Source: Methylobacter sp. | GTDB taxonomy: Bacteria > Pseudomonadota > Gammaproteobacteria > Methylococcales > Methylomonadaceae | Direction: 5' to 3' | Assembly: GCA_023229605.1 (NCBI GenBank) | Contig: JALNYY010000012.1 | Location: forward strand, 1 to 53,628 | DNA: 53,628 nucleotides | In this document: positions 24,036 through 32,634 of the stretch, in pieces | Layout: each line of letters begins with the position of its first letter | How positions within the stretch are numbered: the stretch's first letter is position 1 | The notes under the pieces: generated by a model | What the model was told of the DNA's origin: nothing | What the model saw: only the letters and a program-made list of their open reading frames with translations | Database searches by the model: none | Made by a program: the position numbers and the translations under genes

Positions 24036-25397
24036 ATGAATACACACATACCGCGTATATTGGTTGTAGATGATGAGCCGGATATTCGCCGCCTGGTCTG
24101 CGAAATTCTCGAGGATGAAGGATATCAGGTTGCTACTGCCGAAAATGCCGGCGCAGCCAGGGAATTAAAAAGGTCCAATGCTCCCGATTTAATCCTGCTT
24201 GATATTTGGATGCCGGATACCGACGGCATTACCCTGTTGAAAGAATGGGTGGCCGAAGAAGCCCTGCTTTGTCCCGTGGTTATGATGTCGGGGCATGGTT
24301 CCGTTGAGGCCGCTGTTGAAGCCACCCGGTTGGGGGCTTATGATTTTCTTGAGAAGCCGCTGTCTTTGGCAAAATTATTATTGATCGTAGAAAGAGCTTT
24401 GGAAGCCAGCAGTCTGCAAATAGAAAATGCAGGACTTAAGCAGCAGTTGGCCGCCGATATTGAACCTGTTGGCAAGAGTGCCACCGTTGCGCGAATCAAG
24501 GATCAATTAAAACGCTTGGCTCAGCATGACGCCAGGGTATTATTTGTCGGTGAGGCCGGTGTCGGCAAGGAGATGTATGCGCGATACCTGCACAATAACA
24601 GCGCGCATCGGGACGGACCCTTTGTGGATGTGGCGGTAGGCAGCATATCGCCGGAAAATTCGGCGGTCGAATTTTTCGGCAAAGAAGATGCAGGTAGGGT
24701 TTATCCTGGCTTATTGGAACGGGCGCATAAGGGAACGCTGTTTTTAGGCGAAATCGGCGGCATGGATAAGGAAACCCAGCTAAGGCTGCTCGGCGCTCTG
24801 GAGTCCAGTTCGTTCCTGCGGGTAGGCGGCAGCGAGGCTGTTCGGGTCGATGTCCGCGTGGTGGCGTCAAGCCGCATTGCCCTGGATGAGGAGGTCAAGG
24901 CCGGACGTTTTCGGCAGGATCTGTATTACCTGCTTAATGAGGTTTCCCTCGATATTCAGCCGCTTCGGGAACACAGTGAGGACGTGCCGGCATTGCTGAG
25001 CTTTTATGTCGATTATTTTGTCAGTCAGGATAGATTATCTTTTCGGAAGTTTTCGATGGCGGCGCAAAATTTTTTACGCAACTACAGCTGGCGCGGAAAT
25101 GTGCGGGAATTGAAAAATCTGGTGCAACGCTTGATGATTTTGGGCGCCGGGGAAGATATAGAGCTGGATGAGGTAAAAGCGGCGCTGGGCTCGGTGATTG
25201 GCGATACCGTTACCGCCCATTCGGTGCCCGAGTTTTTTAATTTACCGCTAAAAGAGGCCAGGGATCATTTTGAGAAGGCTTATCTGGAATACCATTTCGA
25301 GAGAACGGGGGGCAGTGTTGCAAAATTGTCTGCCGCAGTAGGTATGGAGCGAACGCATCTTTATCGCAAGTTACATTCATTAAATATTAAATTATAA
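24036..25397 (+). CDS. ntrX: NtrX-like response regulator with a degenerate sigma54-activator domain
   Basis: The 453-residue partner of NtrY has a receiver domain (acidic pair D12/D13, phospho-acceptor D56 in LLDIWMP), an AAA+ central domain and a Fis-type helix-turn-helix (GGSVAKLSAAVGMERTHLYR). Walker A is present (GEAGVGKE). The GAFTGA loop that contacts sigma54 is missing: where it belongs the sequence reads EFFGKEDAGRVYPGLLERA. The Walker B region reads LFLGEIGG instead of FLDEIG. The protein therefore probably binds DNA as a repressor or sigma70-type regulator rather than firing RpoN promoters. Fifteen bases separate it from ntrY. Confidence 0.92.
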   Translation: MNTHIPRILVVDDEPDIRRLVCEILEDEGYQVATAENAGAARELKRSNAPDLILLDIWMPDTDGITLLKEWVAEEALLCPVVMMSGHGSVEAAVEATRLGAYDFLEKPLSLAKLLLIVERALEASSLQIENAGLKQQLAADIEPVGKSATVARIKDQLKRLAQHDARVLFVGEAGVGKEMYARYLHNNSAHRDGPFVDVAVGSISPENSAVEFFGKEDAGRVYPGLLERAHKGTLFLGEIGGMDKETQLRLLGALESSSFLRVGGSEAVRVDVRVVASSRIALDEEVKAGRFRQDLYYLLNEVSLDIQPLREHSEDVPALLSFYVDYFVSQDRLSFRKFSMAAQNFLRNYSWRGNVRELKNLVQRLMILGAGEDIELDEVKAALGSVIGDTVTAHSVPEFFNLPLKEARDHFEKAYLEYHFERTGGSVAKLSAAVGMERTHLYRKLHSLNIKL

Positions 25398-25423
25398 TTG
25401 GCGTAATAGATAAAAAGCTCAAG

Positions 25424-25442
25424 CTATGAGCTTCCCTGCTTT
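25424..25442. promoter_or_regulatory. Small hairpin between ntrX and rplM
   Basis: AAGCTCA pairs with TGAGCTT around a short loop, within a wider AT-rich stretch (AGATAAAAAGC ... GCTTTTCATCT). It may end ntrX transcription or mark the rplM leader. The run of T needed for a strong terminator is absent, and borders are approximate. Confidence 0.35.
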
Positions 25443-25534
25443 TCATCTATAAACAAATAAACTTGAAAAATATGATAATACTTAGTAGAATTTCGCTCTT
25501 TATATTGAGCCTTTAACAGAAAGCCTAAGCAACG

Positions 25535-25963
25535 ATGAAAACATTTAGTGCAAAGCCAGCAGAAGTTAAGCGTGATTGGTACGTGGTCGATGCAGAAGGA
25601 AAGACGCTTGGTCGTCTTGCTTCTGAAATTGCGCTTCGCCTTCGCGGTAAACATAAACCAGAATACACACCGCATGTTGATACCGGTGATTACATTATTG
25701 TAGTGAATGCAGAGAAGATAGGCGTTACCGGCAATAAAGAAAATGATAAATTGTATCATCGCCATACAGGTTATATCGGTAATCTTAAAACCGTTAGCCT
25801 GGGCAAATTAAGAAAAACTTTCCCTGATCGTATTCTTACTACAGCAGTTAAAGGTATGTTACCTAACAATCCGCTGGGTCGTGCAATGTTCAAGAAATTG
25901 AAAGTTTATGCAGGTCCTGAACACGATCATCAGGCTCAACAGCCACAAGTATTAGAATTATAA
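25535..25963 (+). CDS. rplM: 50S ribosomal protein L13
   Basis: The 142-residue early-assembly protein of the large subunit matches L13 throughout: MKTFSAKPAEVKRDWYVVDA, GKTLGRLASEIALRLRGK, HVDTGDYIIVVNAEKI, GYIGNLKT, and the MLPNNPLGRAMFKKLKVYAG stretch. It forms the usual two-gene operon with rpsI, 11 bases downstream. The AT-rich 137-base region before it probably holds the promoter. L13 can also repress its own operon translation in E. coli; no comparable RNA site was identified here. Confidence 0.98.
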   Translation: MKTFSAKPAEVKRDWYVVDAEGKTLGRLASEIALRLRGKHKPEYTPHVDTGDYIIVVNAEKIGVTGNKENDKLYHRHTGYIGNLKTVSLGKLRKTFPDRILTTAVKGMLPNNPLGRAMFKKLKVYAGPEHDHQAQQPQVLEL

Positions 25964-25974
25964 GCGGGTAGATC

Positions 25975-26370
25975 ATGGTAGCAGCAGCTCAGTACTACGG
26001 AACAGGTCGTCGTAAATGTGCAATAGCACGCGTTTACGCAACATCAGGTACCGGAAAAATCACTATTAACACAAAAACTATCGAAGAATATTTCGGTCGT
26101 AAAACCGACCAGATGGTTTCCCGTCAACCGCTGGGTTGTGTCGACATGGAAGGCAAATTCGATGTTAACGTAATCGTTAAAGGCGGAGGTCCATCAGGAC
26201 AGGCCGGCGCTATTCGGCACGGCCTGACGCGTGCATTGATGGCATACGATGAGGCCTTGCGCCCGGCACTTAGAAAAGCCGGTTTTGTTACCCGCGATTC
26301 GCGTATTGTAGAACGTAAAAAAGTGGGTTTACACAAAGCCAGAAAGCGTCCGCAGTACTCAAAACGTTAA
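25975..26370 (+). CDS. rpsI: 30S ribosomal protein S9
   Basis: The 131-residue small-subunit protein, whose C-terminal tail reaches the P-site tRNA, is clearly S9: YYGTGRRKCAIARVYATSG, GKITINTKTIEEYFGRKT, GGGPSGQAGAIRHGLTRALM and the basic end KKVGLHKARKRPQYSKR. Start ATG 25975 is in the usual place after AGCGGGTAG. It is co-transcribed with rplM and followed by a terminator-like hairpin. Confidence 0.98.
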   Translation: MVAAAQYYGTGRRKCAIARVYATSGTGKITINTKTIEEYFGRKTDQMVSRQPLGCVDMEGKFDVNVIVKGGGPSGQAGAIRHGLTRALMAYDEALRPALRKAGFVTRDSRIVERKKVGLHKARKRPQYSKR

Positions 26371-26414
26371 TCGGTTGCTTCATTATGTAGTAACTCGCGT
26401 TGCTCATATGGAAA

Positions 26415-26453
26415 TAAAAAAGGGCTGCATTCGTAGGATGTGGCCTTTTTTTA
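26415..26453 (+). terminator. Terminator of the rplM-rpsI operon
   Basis: AAAAAGGGCTGCAT pairs imperfectly with ATGTGGCCTTTTT around TCGTAGG, followed by a run of seven T in total. The A run on the left means it may also act in the other direction. The ribosome binding site of the next gene comes 15-20 bases later. Confidence 0.65.
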
Positions 26454-26475
26454 TGGCTATTTAAAGAGAGGGGTC

Positions 26476-27207
26476 GTGAAAATTTCGATTGTTGTTCCTG
26501 TTTATAATGAAGCTGATAATGTAACCCCTTTAATTGAAGAGATTGTTGCGACAATGGGTGAGGCCAAAGCCTATGAAATCATCTATGTCGATGACGGCAG
26601 CAATGACGATACGGCGGCAGTTTTAAAGCAGGCGCAGCAACATGTCACAGCTTTGAGGGTAATCAGGCATCAGCAAAGCTGCGGGCAAAGCGCAGCCATT
26701 CATACCGGAGTAGAGGCGGCAAGCTACCCTTATATCGCAACGCTGGATGGTGATGGACAAAATGATCCGTCCGACATTCCGCGTTTGTATCAGGCATTAA
26801 GGCAACAAAGGAAAATCAACAGCGACCTATGGATGGTGGCCGGATGGAGAAACAAACGCCATGATTCCGCATGGCGACTTTTTTCATCGAGAGTCGCCAA
26901 TGCCGTTCGTTCCGGTCTATTAGGCGATAATACGCCGGATACAGGTTGCGGATTAAAGGTGTTTTTAAGGGATAAATTTATGGGTTTGCCGTATTTTGAT
27001 CATATGCATCGCTTCCTGCCTGCGTTGATATTAAGAGCGGGCGGGCAGGTAATTTCCGAACCGGTTAATCACAGAGCCAGGGCGCATGGCTATTCAAAAT
27101 ATGGTACGTTAGACCGGCTATGGGTAGGAATTGCCGATATATTAGGTGTGATATGGCTGCAGAAACGGACAAAATTGCCGGAGGCAAACGAAATTGAACG
27201 TGGATAA
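26476..27207 (+). CDS. GT2-family glycosyltransferase, polyprenyl-phosphate sugar synthase type
   Basis: The 243-residue cytosolic or peripheral enzyme is like dolichol-phosphate mannose synthase/ArnC without the C-terminal membrane segments. The GT-A fold is visible: ISIVVPVYNEADNVTPLIEEI, the YVDDGSNDDT metal-binding DxD-type motif, and ATLDGDGQNDPSDIPRL. It probably transfers a sugar from a nucleotide to undecaprenyl phosphate. GTG 26476 (MKISIVVPVYNE) follows GAGAGGGG; upstream codons run back into the terminator. The following LABN and ArnT-like genes suggest that the lipid-linked sugar is flipped and transferred to lipid A or another envelope target. Confidence 0.9.
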   Translation: MKISIVVPVYNEADNVTPLIEEIVATMGEAKAYEIIYVDDGSNDDTAAVLKQAQQHVTALRVIRHQQSCGQSAAIHTGVEAASYPYIATLDGDGQNDPSDIPRLYQALRQQRKINSDLWMVAGWRNKRHDSAWRLFSSRVANAVRSGLLGDNTPDTGCGLKVFLRDKFMGLPYFDHMHRFLPALILRAGGQVISEPVNHRARAHGYSKYGTLDRLWVGIADILGVIWLQKRTKLPEANEIERG

Positions 27208-27478
27208 AGAAGACGTGTGGCTTGTTATTGGTTTTCTGGGGCAGGCGTTATTTTCCGCTCGATTTATAGTGCAATGGCTTAAGAGCGAGCGTGAGAAAAA
27301 AAGCGTATTTCCTATCGCTTTCTGGTATTTCAGCATCGGCGGCGGCGTTACTCTTCTGGCTTATGCGATTTACCGGCAAGACCCGGTTTTTATCGTCGGG
27401 CAATTTACCGGTCTGTTTATTTATCTACGGAATCTGTATTTTGTAGTTCACGAGCGTAAAAAATTAAACGTGGAATAA
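27194..27478 (+). CDS. Lipid A biosynthesis N-terminal domain (LABN) small membrane protein
   Basis: The 94-residue protein has three hydrophobic segments: VWLVIGFLGQALFSARFIVQ, FPIAFWYFSIGGGVTLLAYA and FIVGQFTGLFIYLRNLYFV. The FSARFIVQW and PIAFWYFSIGG motifs define the LABN family, often found beside GT2 and ArnT genes and thought to help move lipid-linked sugars across the membrane. It overlaps the GT2 gene by 14 bases. TTG 27194 is nine bases after GGAGG; the GTG at 27200 is an alternative. It is followed four bases later by the ArnT-like gene. Confidence 0.88.
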   Translation: MNVDKEDVWLVIGFLGQALFSARFIVQWLKSEREKKSVFPIAFWYFSIGGGVTLLAYAIYRQDPVFIVGQFTGLFIYLRNLYFVVHERKKLNVE

Positions 27479-27481
27479 GCC

Positions 27482-29110
27482 ATGTATCGATTGCTGTCTG
27501 GCAGGCTTTGGATTTTCCTTCTTTGGGGCATTTTGGTTGCCGCCAGTCTTTACGTGCGGCCGCTATTACCGATTGATGAAACTCGATATGCGGCCGTCGC
27601 TTGGGAAATGTGGTTTAGAAATGATTTCCTCGTCCCGTATTTAAATGGGGATACCTACAGTCACAAACCGCCGTTGCTATTCTGGTTGATGCAGCTAAAT
27701 TGGTGGCTGGTTGGCGTTAACGACTGGTCGCTACGCCTGATTTCACCGTTTTTTTCTTTGGCAACATTATTTTTATCGGGCGCAGTGGCCCGTGCATTAT
27801 GGCCTGATCGTAAACGGGTTGGACAGCTTACGCCTTTGCTTTTGCTGGGATTGTCTTTTTGGATGATCTACAGCACATTGACCATGTTCGATATGATGCT
27901 GGCGTTTTTTGCATTATTGGGCATCTATAGTCTGTTAAAACTCGCTGAGTCGCACTTGTCTCTAAAGCACTGGACGCTGTTAGGAATAGCCATAGGCGGT
28001 GGTGTTCTTAGCAAAGGTCCGGTGATCTTGCAGCATATTTTGCCCGCCGCGTTGCTGGCTCCCTGGTGGCTGGTAAGAAAAACGGCCTATTTCCGCTGGA
28101 AGCATTGGTATTTCGGGTTGATTGCCTCCATTTTAATCGGAGCCGCAATCGCATTGTGCTGGGCTATACCGGCCGGTATAGCCGGAGGTGAGGAATATAG
28201 AAAGGCGATTTTTCTGGGACAGACCAGCGGACGATTAGTCGATTCTTTTGCTCATAAGTTGCCGTGGTGGTGGTATTTAGATATTTTGCCATTCTTGTTG
28301 TTGCCATGGCTGCTGTGGAAACCTTTCTGGGTCGGATTGCGCAGGCTCACCTATCAGGATTCGGGCATCCGTTTTTGTTTGGCTTGGGCGTTACCTGTTT
28401 TTATCGCATTTTCCCTAGTCAGCGGTAAGCGCATCCATTATCTATTGCCGCTGATTCCGGCTTTGGCCTTGATCTTGGCGCGGGCGGTAGATGAGGTAAC
28501 TGAACCTGAGTTCTGGAAACGGGCCCACATTATTATCATGGCGGTTTTCGGATTGCTGGGGGTGATATTAATGTTGTTGCCCTGGATAAATGATGTTTAT
28601 CATTGGCAGGCCGAGTTATCGCCGATCTCTCCTATGTGGGGAAGCCTGCTGGTTATTTGCGCAACGGTTTTGGGCGTAATCAGGGCAAGGGAGGTGCAGG
28701 ATTCGGTTTTATACGTTTGCGTGGCCTCGGTTATCGCATTAGCAACGGTGTCCGGCGGCATTTTTGAAGTTACAGCCGACCGTTACGATACCAAAATCGC
28801 CGCCCGGACGATTGCTGCGTTAATGGATGAAAACAGAGCCGTTGCTTTTTACGGCAGCAAGTATCACGGCCAATATCAATTTGCCGGGCGCCTTAAACAG
28901 CCGATTACCGTCATACCAAGCTTTGCCGATTTGTATGATTGGGCGGGGCATCATCAAACCGGTTATATCATAGTGACATATAGCGATGCAGAGGTATTGC
29001 CTCTATCGCTAATCAGTTATCATTATCCTTTCAGGGGCCAAAATATAGGCTTGCTTTCCTGTCGGGTACTGCTGGAGAATCCAGGTCTCATTGCTGTTTT
29101 GAAGCCATAG
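27482..29110 (+). CDS. ArnT-like glycosyltransferase (GT83/PMT superfamily)
   Basis: The 542-residue inner membrane protein has an N-terminal segment, the catalytic first periplasmic loop with DE in LPIDETRYAAVAWEMW, the YSHKPPLLFW motif, and about 11 to 12 membrane segments through residue 420 followed by a periplasmic tail. These are the marks of ArnT, which transfers aminoarabinose from undecaprenyl phosphate to lipid A, and of its relatives with other sugars. Together with the GT2 and LABN genes just upstream it forms a compact glycosylation module. The sugar and acceptor cannot be told from sequence: no arnA/arnB/arnD is present, so aminoarabinose itself is unlikely. Confidence 0.88.
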   Translation: MYRLLSGRLWIFLLWGILVAASLYVRPLLPIDETRYAAVAWEMWFRNDFLVPYLNGDTYSHKPPLLFWLMQLNWWLVGVNDWSLRLISPFFSLATLFLSGAVARALWPDRKRVGQLTPLLLLGLSFWMIYSTLTMFDMMLAFFALLGIYSLLKLAESHLSLKHWTLLGIAIGGGVLSKGPVILQHILPAALLAPWWLVRKTAYFRWKHWYFGLIASILIGAAIALCWAIPAGIAGGEEYRKAIFLGQTSGRLVDSFAHKLPWWWYLDILPFLLLPWLLWKPFWVGLRRLTYQDSGIRFCLAWALPVFIAFSLVSGKRIHYLLPLIPALALILARAVDEVTEPEFWKRAHIIIMAVFGLLGVILMLLPWINDVYHWQAELSPISPMWGSLLVICATVLGVIRAREVQDSVLYVCVASVIALATVSGGIFEVTADRYDTKIAARTIAALMDENRAVAFYGSKYHGQYQFAGRLKQPITVIPSFADLYDWAGHHQTGYIIVTYSDAEVLPLSLISYHYPFRGQNIGLLSCRVLLENPGLIAVLKP

Positions 29111-29238
29111 ATTCCGTTCGATTATTGATGAAATATGCAGCGATTGATTTCAAAATCGTTGAGCTCCTCCTCTAAAAGCATTGCAAAAACTCATTAGGCG
29201 TCATGCATAAAAATGATCTGACTTTATCAAGCTAAATC

Positions 29239-29985
29239 ATGAACTGTCCCAAATGCTATGGTGAGCTGCATCTGCAAAGCGAAATTTGTCCTCATTGCGG
29301 CATCGTATTCGAAAAATATTTAAAATATCATCCTGAACAGACAGATCGACAGAATATCCCGACGTTAGGTGAAAACGATGACGTTAATTCGCTGAAGCAC
29401 AGTCTGTTGCGCGAGACGCAGCAAAGCACGCCGGTCTGTTTTATAGGCAGGTCGATTATTTTTGTGGGTCTCATTATTTGGAGTTGCCAACTAATGAGCG
29501 CGTCTATTGAAAGCAATGCGGTCGGAAACTCTTTTCTGCATTGGGTCAACCTGCCTTTTCATGAAGCGGGGCATATTATTTTTAGACCATTCGGCGCATT
29601 TATCACCTCATTAGGCGGAACGCTGGGACAGCTGTTAATGCCGTTCTGTTGTATGGCGGTGTTATTGGTCAAAACACGCGATCCTTTTGGCGCATCGGTA
29701 GCGTTATGGTGGGTCGGTGAAAATTTTTTGGATATTGCGCCGTATATGAACGATGCCCGAGCGGGACAGTTGCCGCTATTGGGAGGTAATTTCGGTCATT
29801 CGTCGCCCTATGGTTTTCACGACTGGCAATACCTTTTGACGGAGTCGGGTCTTTTGCAATATGACCATGCTCTGGCTAAAGCGGTATTTGCGATAGGATC
29901 GGCAATCATGTTGTTGGCGCTGTTGTGGAGCGGTTTTTTGCTCGTTAATCGATATAAAAGTAAACCGTCTGTGCGGGGCTTGTAG
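29239..29985 (+). CDS. Zinc-ribbon integral membrane protein with HEAGH motif
   Basis: The 248-residue protein opens with a zinc ribbon (CPKC at 3-6, CPHC at 17-20), then a hydrophobic segment at 68-90, a conserved-looking LPFHEAGHIIFRPFG (HEAGH 108-112), further membrane segments around 120-145 and 215-240, and the polar ALWWVGENFLDIAPYMND. HExxH next to membrane segments suggests a membrane zinc metalloprotease like M50, but the family's second motif (N/D-P-G) is not evident, so activity is unproven. It is monocistronic, 128 bases after the ArnT-like gene. It is an unnamed conserved family as far as I can tell. Confidence 0.75.
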   Translation: MNCPKCYGELHLQSEICPHCGIVFEKYLKYHPEQTDRQNIPTLGENDDVNSLKHSLLRETQQSTPVCFIGRSIIFVGLIIWSCQLMSASIESNAVGNSFLHWVNLPFHEAGHIIFRPFGAFITSLGGTLGQLLMPFCCMAVLLVKTRDPFGASVALWWVGENFLDIAPYMNDARAGQLPLLGGNFGHSSPYGFHDWQYLLTESGLLQYDHALAKAVFAIGSAIMLLALLWSGFLLVNRYKSKPSVRGL

Positions 29986-30086
29986 CGGCATGATCCGGCT
30001 TGTGGCGGAGGGCTGTTTTTTCGGCTCTAACGTCTCTCAACGAAAAGAGCCGGATATTTTCGGCAGCCTTATTGCGTACTTGTTCC
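29986..30086. terminator. Convergent intergenic hairpin, possible bidirectional terminator
   Basis: CGGCTCT (30022-30028) pairs with AGAGCCG (30046-30052), with outer GGCTG/CAGCC pairs at 30011-30015 and 30063-30067. T-rich and A-rich runs flank it on both sides. It lies between two converging genes. Confidence 0.4.
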
Positions 30087-30737
30087 TTAACGAAATTTTT
30101 CTTCTTTGGAACGGCTGCTAGGTGTTTCACAATACATGACCATTGTGATCAGTTCGGCAACATTTTCAGCCTGCATTTTTTCCATGATGCTTGCCCGGTG
30201 TACATCTACGGTGCGATTGCTGATGTTAAGTATTTTTGCGGATTCCTTATTGGAGTGGCTTTTGACTATCAGGCCCAGCACTTCTCTTTCCCTTGGGGTT
30301 AAATGATTAATGCGGTCTTGTATACGGCGTTTCTTGGCAAACTCTTCCCTGAACGCAAGATCCTTTTTAATGGCTTCATTGATTCGATCCAGCAAGACCG
30401 CGGTATCAAATGGCTTTTCCAGGAAATCGACGGCGCCTGCCCGGAATGCTTTTGCCGAGTCGGCAATATCGGCATGGCCGCTGATAAATATGATGGGAAT
30501 ATTAATATCTCTTTTCAATAATTCGTTCTGAAGCTCGTGACCAGTCATTGCCGGCATTCTAACATCCAGAAGCAGGCATCCCGGCTGTTCAGGGTCATAG
30601 CTGTTCAAAAAGGCCTCGGCGGATTCAAAACTCCTGATTCTTTGCCCTGTTGATTCAATCAGAAGGGTCAGCGAGTCACGTATCGAGAATTCATCGTCAA
30701 CTAAATAAACTAAAGGTGTTGAGTTATTAGCGCCCAT
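30087..30737 (-). CDS. FixJ/NarL-type response regulator
   Basis: The 216-residue protein has a receiver domain (VYLVDDE, phospho-acceptor D58 in LLLDVRMPAMTG, FISGHADI, and the conserved Lys in FLEKPFD) followed by a LuxR-type helix-turn-helix (LTPREREVLGLIVKSHSNKE, ISNRTVDVHRASIM). The FixJ-like layout points to transcriptional output. ATG 30737 with GGGGA upstream is used; a longer frame to 30818 lies within the kinase gene. It overlaps the kinase stop by 11 bases, so the pair is translationally coupled. Targets are unknown; no nearby promoter motif can be linked to it. Confidence 0.93.
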   Translation of the reverse strand: MGANNSTPLVYLVDDEFSIRDSLTLLIESTGQRIRSFESAEAFLNSYDPEQPGCLLLDVRMPAMTGHELQNELLKRDINIPIIFISGHADIADSAKAFRAGAVDFLEKPFDTAVLLDRINEAIKKDLAFREEFAKKRRIQDRINHLTPREREVLGLIVKSHSNKESAKILNISNRTVDVHRASIMEKMQAENVAELITMVMYCETPSSRSKEEKFR

Positions 30738-32634
30738 CCGGTTTTCCCCGTGTCGGTAGAGTGAAATAAAAAGTGGTGCCTTTTCCAGGTTCGCTATTGA
30801 AATGCAAAGTACCTTCATGGGCTTCGACTAGCGAGCGACTGATGGATAAGCCCATACCCATACCGTTTGTCTTGGTGGTGTAAAAAGGCGTCAAGATTTT
30901 TTGTTGCTGGTCTTCACCAATACCCGGTCCATTATCTTTTACCCTGATCTGTATGCCATCATTCAGAGTCAGCCGGCTATGGATGGTTAACTGGCGTTGC
31001 TGCTTTGCGGGTAAGTTTTGCAAGGCATCAACGCTGTTTCGGATCAGGTTTATGATGACCTGTTCAATTTGTACATGATCGACATAGATAGGCGGCAGGT
31101 TATTTTTCAGTTCAAATATCAGCTTTATGTCGTTTTGTTTGAGTTCAGCAATACACAGGCCGACAGCCTCATGAATCAAGCTGTTAACGTCGGCGGCGGA
31201 ACGATGTTTTGCATGGGATTTGACAAACTCCCTCATGCGATGAATGATCTGTCCCGCTCTTAACGCCTGTTGCTGAGTTTTGTGCAAGATTTCGGTCAGC
31301 TTTGCCTGATCGGGGTTTTCAGTATTCATAAGGTTTAAGCTGGCTTGCGTATAGCTGGAAATCGCGGACAGGGGCTGGTTGACTTCATGGGCAATGCCTG
31401 AAGCCATTTCGCCCATCAGCCCGAGGCGAGTGACATGGGCGAGTTCGTCCAGATGTTCCTTGTCTTGCTGTTCCCGGTATTTGCGCAAACTCACATCACG
31501 CACAATATTGGTAAAATAGTGCGCATTATCGATTGAAAACTCCGCTATGGACAGATCCAGAGGCACAATAGAACCGTTCTTGTGAATACCTTCAATTTCC
31601 CGGATTTGACCGACGGACTCCAGTGTAGGGGGTAAGTTGCGATGATTCATTTCTCTTGGCGACGACGGCATGAGTTTGTTAATGTTGCAACCAACCAGCT
31701 CTTCAGGCTTATAGCCGAAAATGGTTTCTACAGCGGCATTAGCGGATACGATGATGTCGGACATGTTAATAGTAATAATGCCTTCCACAGACGCATTAAA
31801 AATCGAGTTAAGTTTGGCTTCCCGTTCCACTAACTGGTGCTTGGAGCGGCGAAGTTCTTCAACTTTTTTCATTAAACTCAGATTGCTTACAATCAGTTCG
31901 CCGGTTTGTTTGCGAATCGTTTCTTCCAGTTTCGCATTAAGGCGGGTGATGGTGTCTTGAGCTTGTTTGTATTCGCTTATGTTATTAATGGCCAGGCATA
32001 TTTGTAATGCATTTTTATCGTTACAGACGACTCTTGCGTAGCATTCAACATAAGTCGATATGTTGCTTTTATCGTATGGTTGCGACGAGCTCGTGCAAAG
32101 TTGAAAATATTGATATTCTGGACGCGTAGGCGAGTCATTCGCACCGCTGAGTTTTGCGCTAAGGGCTTGACCGGTTTTTAGGGTTAAAAGGTTACGGAGA
32201 AACACGTAATAATTATCCTGGTCCGAAGAGTGGATAAACCCTCCAAATCTCTTGTTGATAAGTTCTTGTTTTGTGCAGCCCAACAGAACCGAGGCCGCAA
32301 TATTCGCTTTTTGGATGACCCCCGCTTCATTTAGCGTCAGATAACCTACAGGCGATAAATCATAAAGTTGCGCATAGTTATCACGGGATGCCGTCAACGC
32401 CTGATGAGCTCTGTTTAATTCTTCGTTCCGCATTTTCAGCTCTATTTGCTGAACCTGAAATTCAAACAGCAGTTTTTGAATGTCGTCGGAGGACATTCGG
32501 GCAATATCGGCGCTGGAGTGTCGGAGCATGCTTTCCGCCTGTTCTCGGATAGTTTCACTGTGTTTAGCCAGGAAGGAATCTGTTTTGCGGTTAAGGTTTT
32601 CAGTATTCAGGTGTCTAATAAGTGATTTGCTCAT
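30727..32634 (-). CDS. PAS-domain sensor histidine kinase, FixL/DctS-like, soluble
   Basis: The 635-residue protein has no membrane segment. The coiled start (EFQVQQIELKMRNEELNRAH) is followed by a first PAS domain (LYDLSPVGYLTLNEAGVIQ, about 90-210), a coiled-coil linker and a second PAS domain (SVEGIITINMSDIIVSANAA, about 285-390). The His box (LMGEMASGIAHEVNQPLSAI) and an ATPase domain with VKDNGPGIG and GMGMGLSISRS close the kinase. The phosphorylated His is in GIAHEVNQ. No haem-specific residues could be assigned, so oxygen sensing by FixL-type haem is not claimed. It forms an operon with the FixJ-like regulator. Confidence 0.9.
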   Translation of the reverse strand: MSKSLIRHLNTENLNRKTDSFLAKHSETIREQAESMLRHSSADIARMSSDDIQKLLFEFQVQQIELKMRNEELNRAHQALTASRDNYAQLYDLSPVGYLTLNEAGVIQKANIAASVLLGCTKQELINKRFGGFIHSSDQDNYYVFLRNLLTLKTGQALSAKLSGANDSPTRPEYQYFQLCTSSSQPYDKSNISTYVECYARVVCNDKNALQICLAINNISEYKQAQDTITRLNAKLEETIRKQTGELIVSNLSLMKKVEELRRSKHQLVEREAKLNSIFNASVEGIITINMSDIIVSANAAVETIFGYKPEELVGCNINKLMPSSPREMNHRNLPPTLESVGQIREIEGIHKNGSIVPLDLSIAEFSIDNAHYFTNIVRDVSLRKYREQQDKEHLDELAHVTRLGLMGEMASGIAHEVNQPLSAISSYTQASLNLMNTENPDQAKLTEILHKTQQQALRAGQIIHRMREFVKSHAKHRSAADVNSLIHEAVGLCIAELKQNDIKLIFELKNNLPPIYVDHVQIEQVIINLIRNSVDALQNLPAKQQRQLTIHSRLTLNDGIQIRVKDNGPGIGEDQQQKILTPFYTTKTNGMGMGLSISRSLVEAHEGTLHFNSEPGKGTTFYFTLPTRGKPDGR

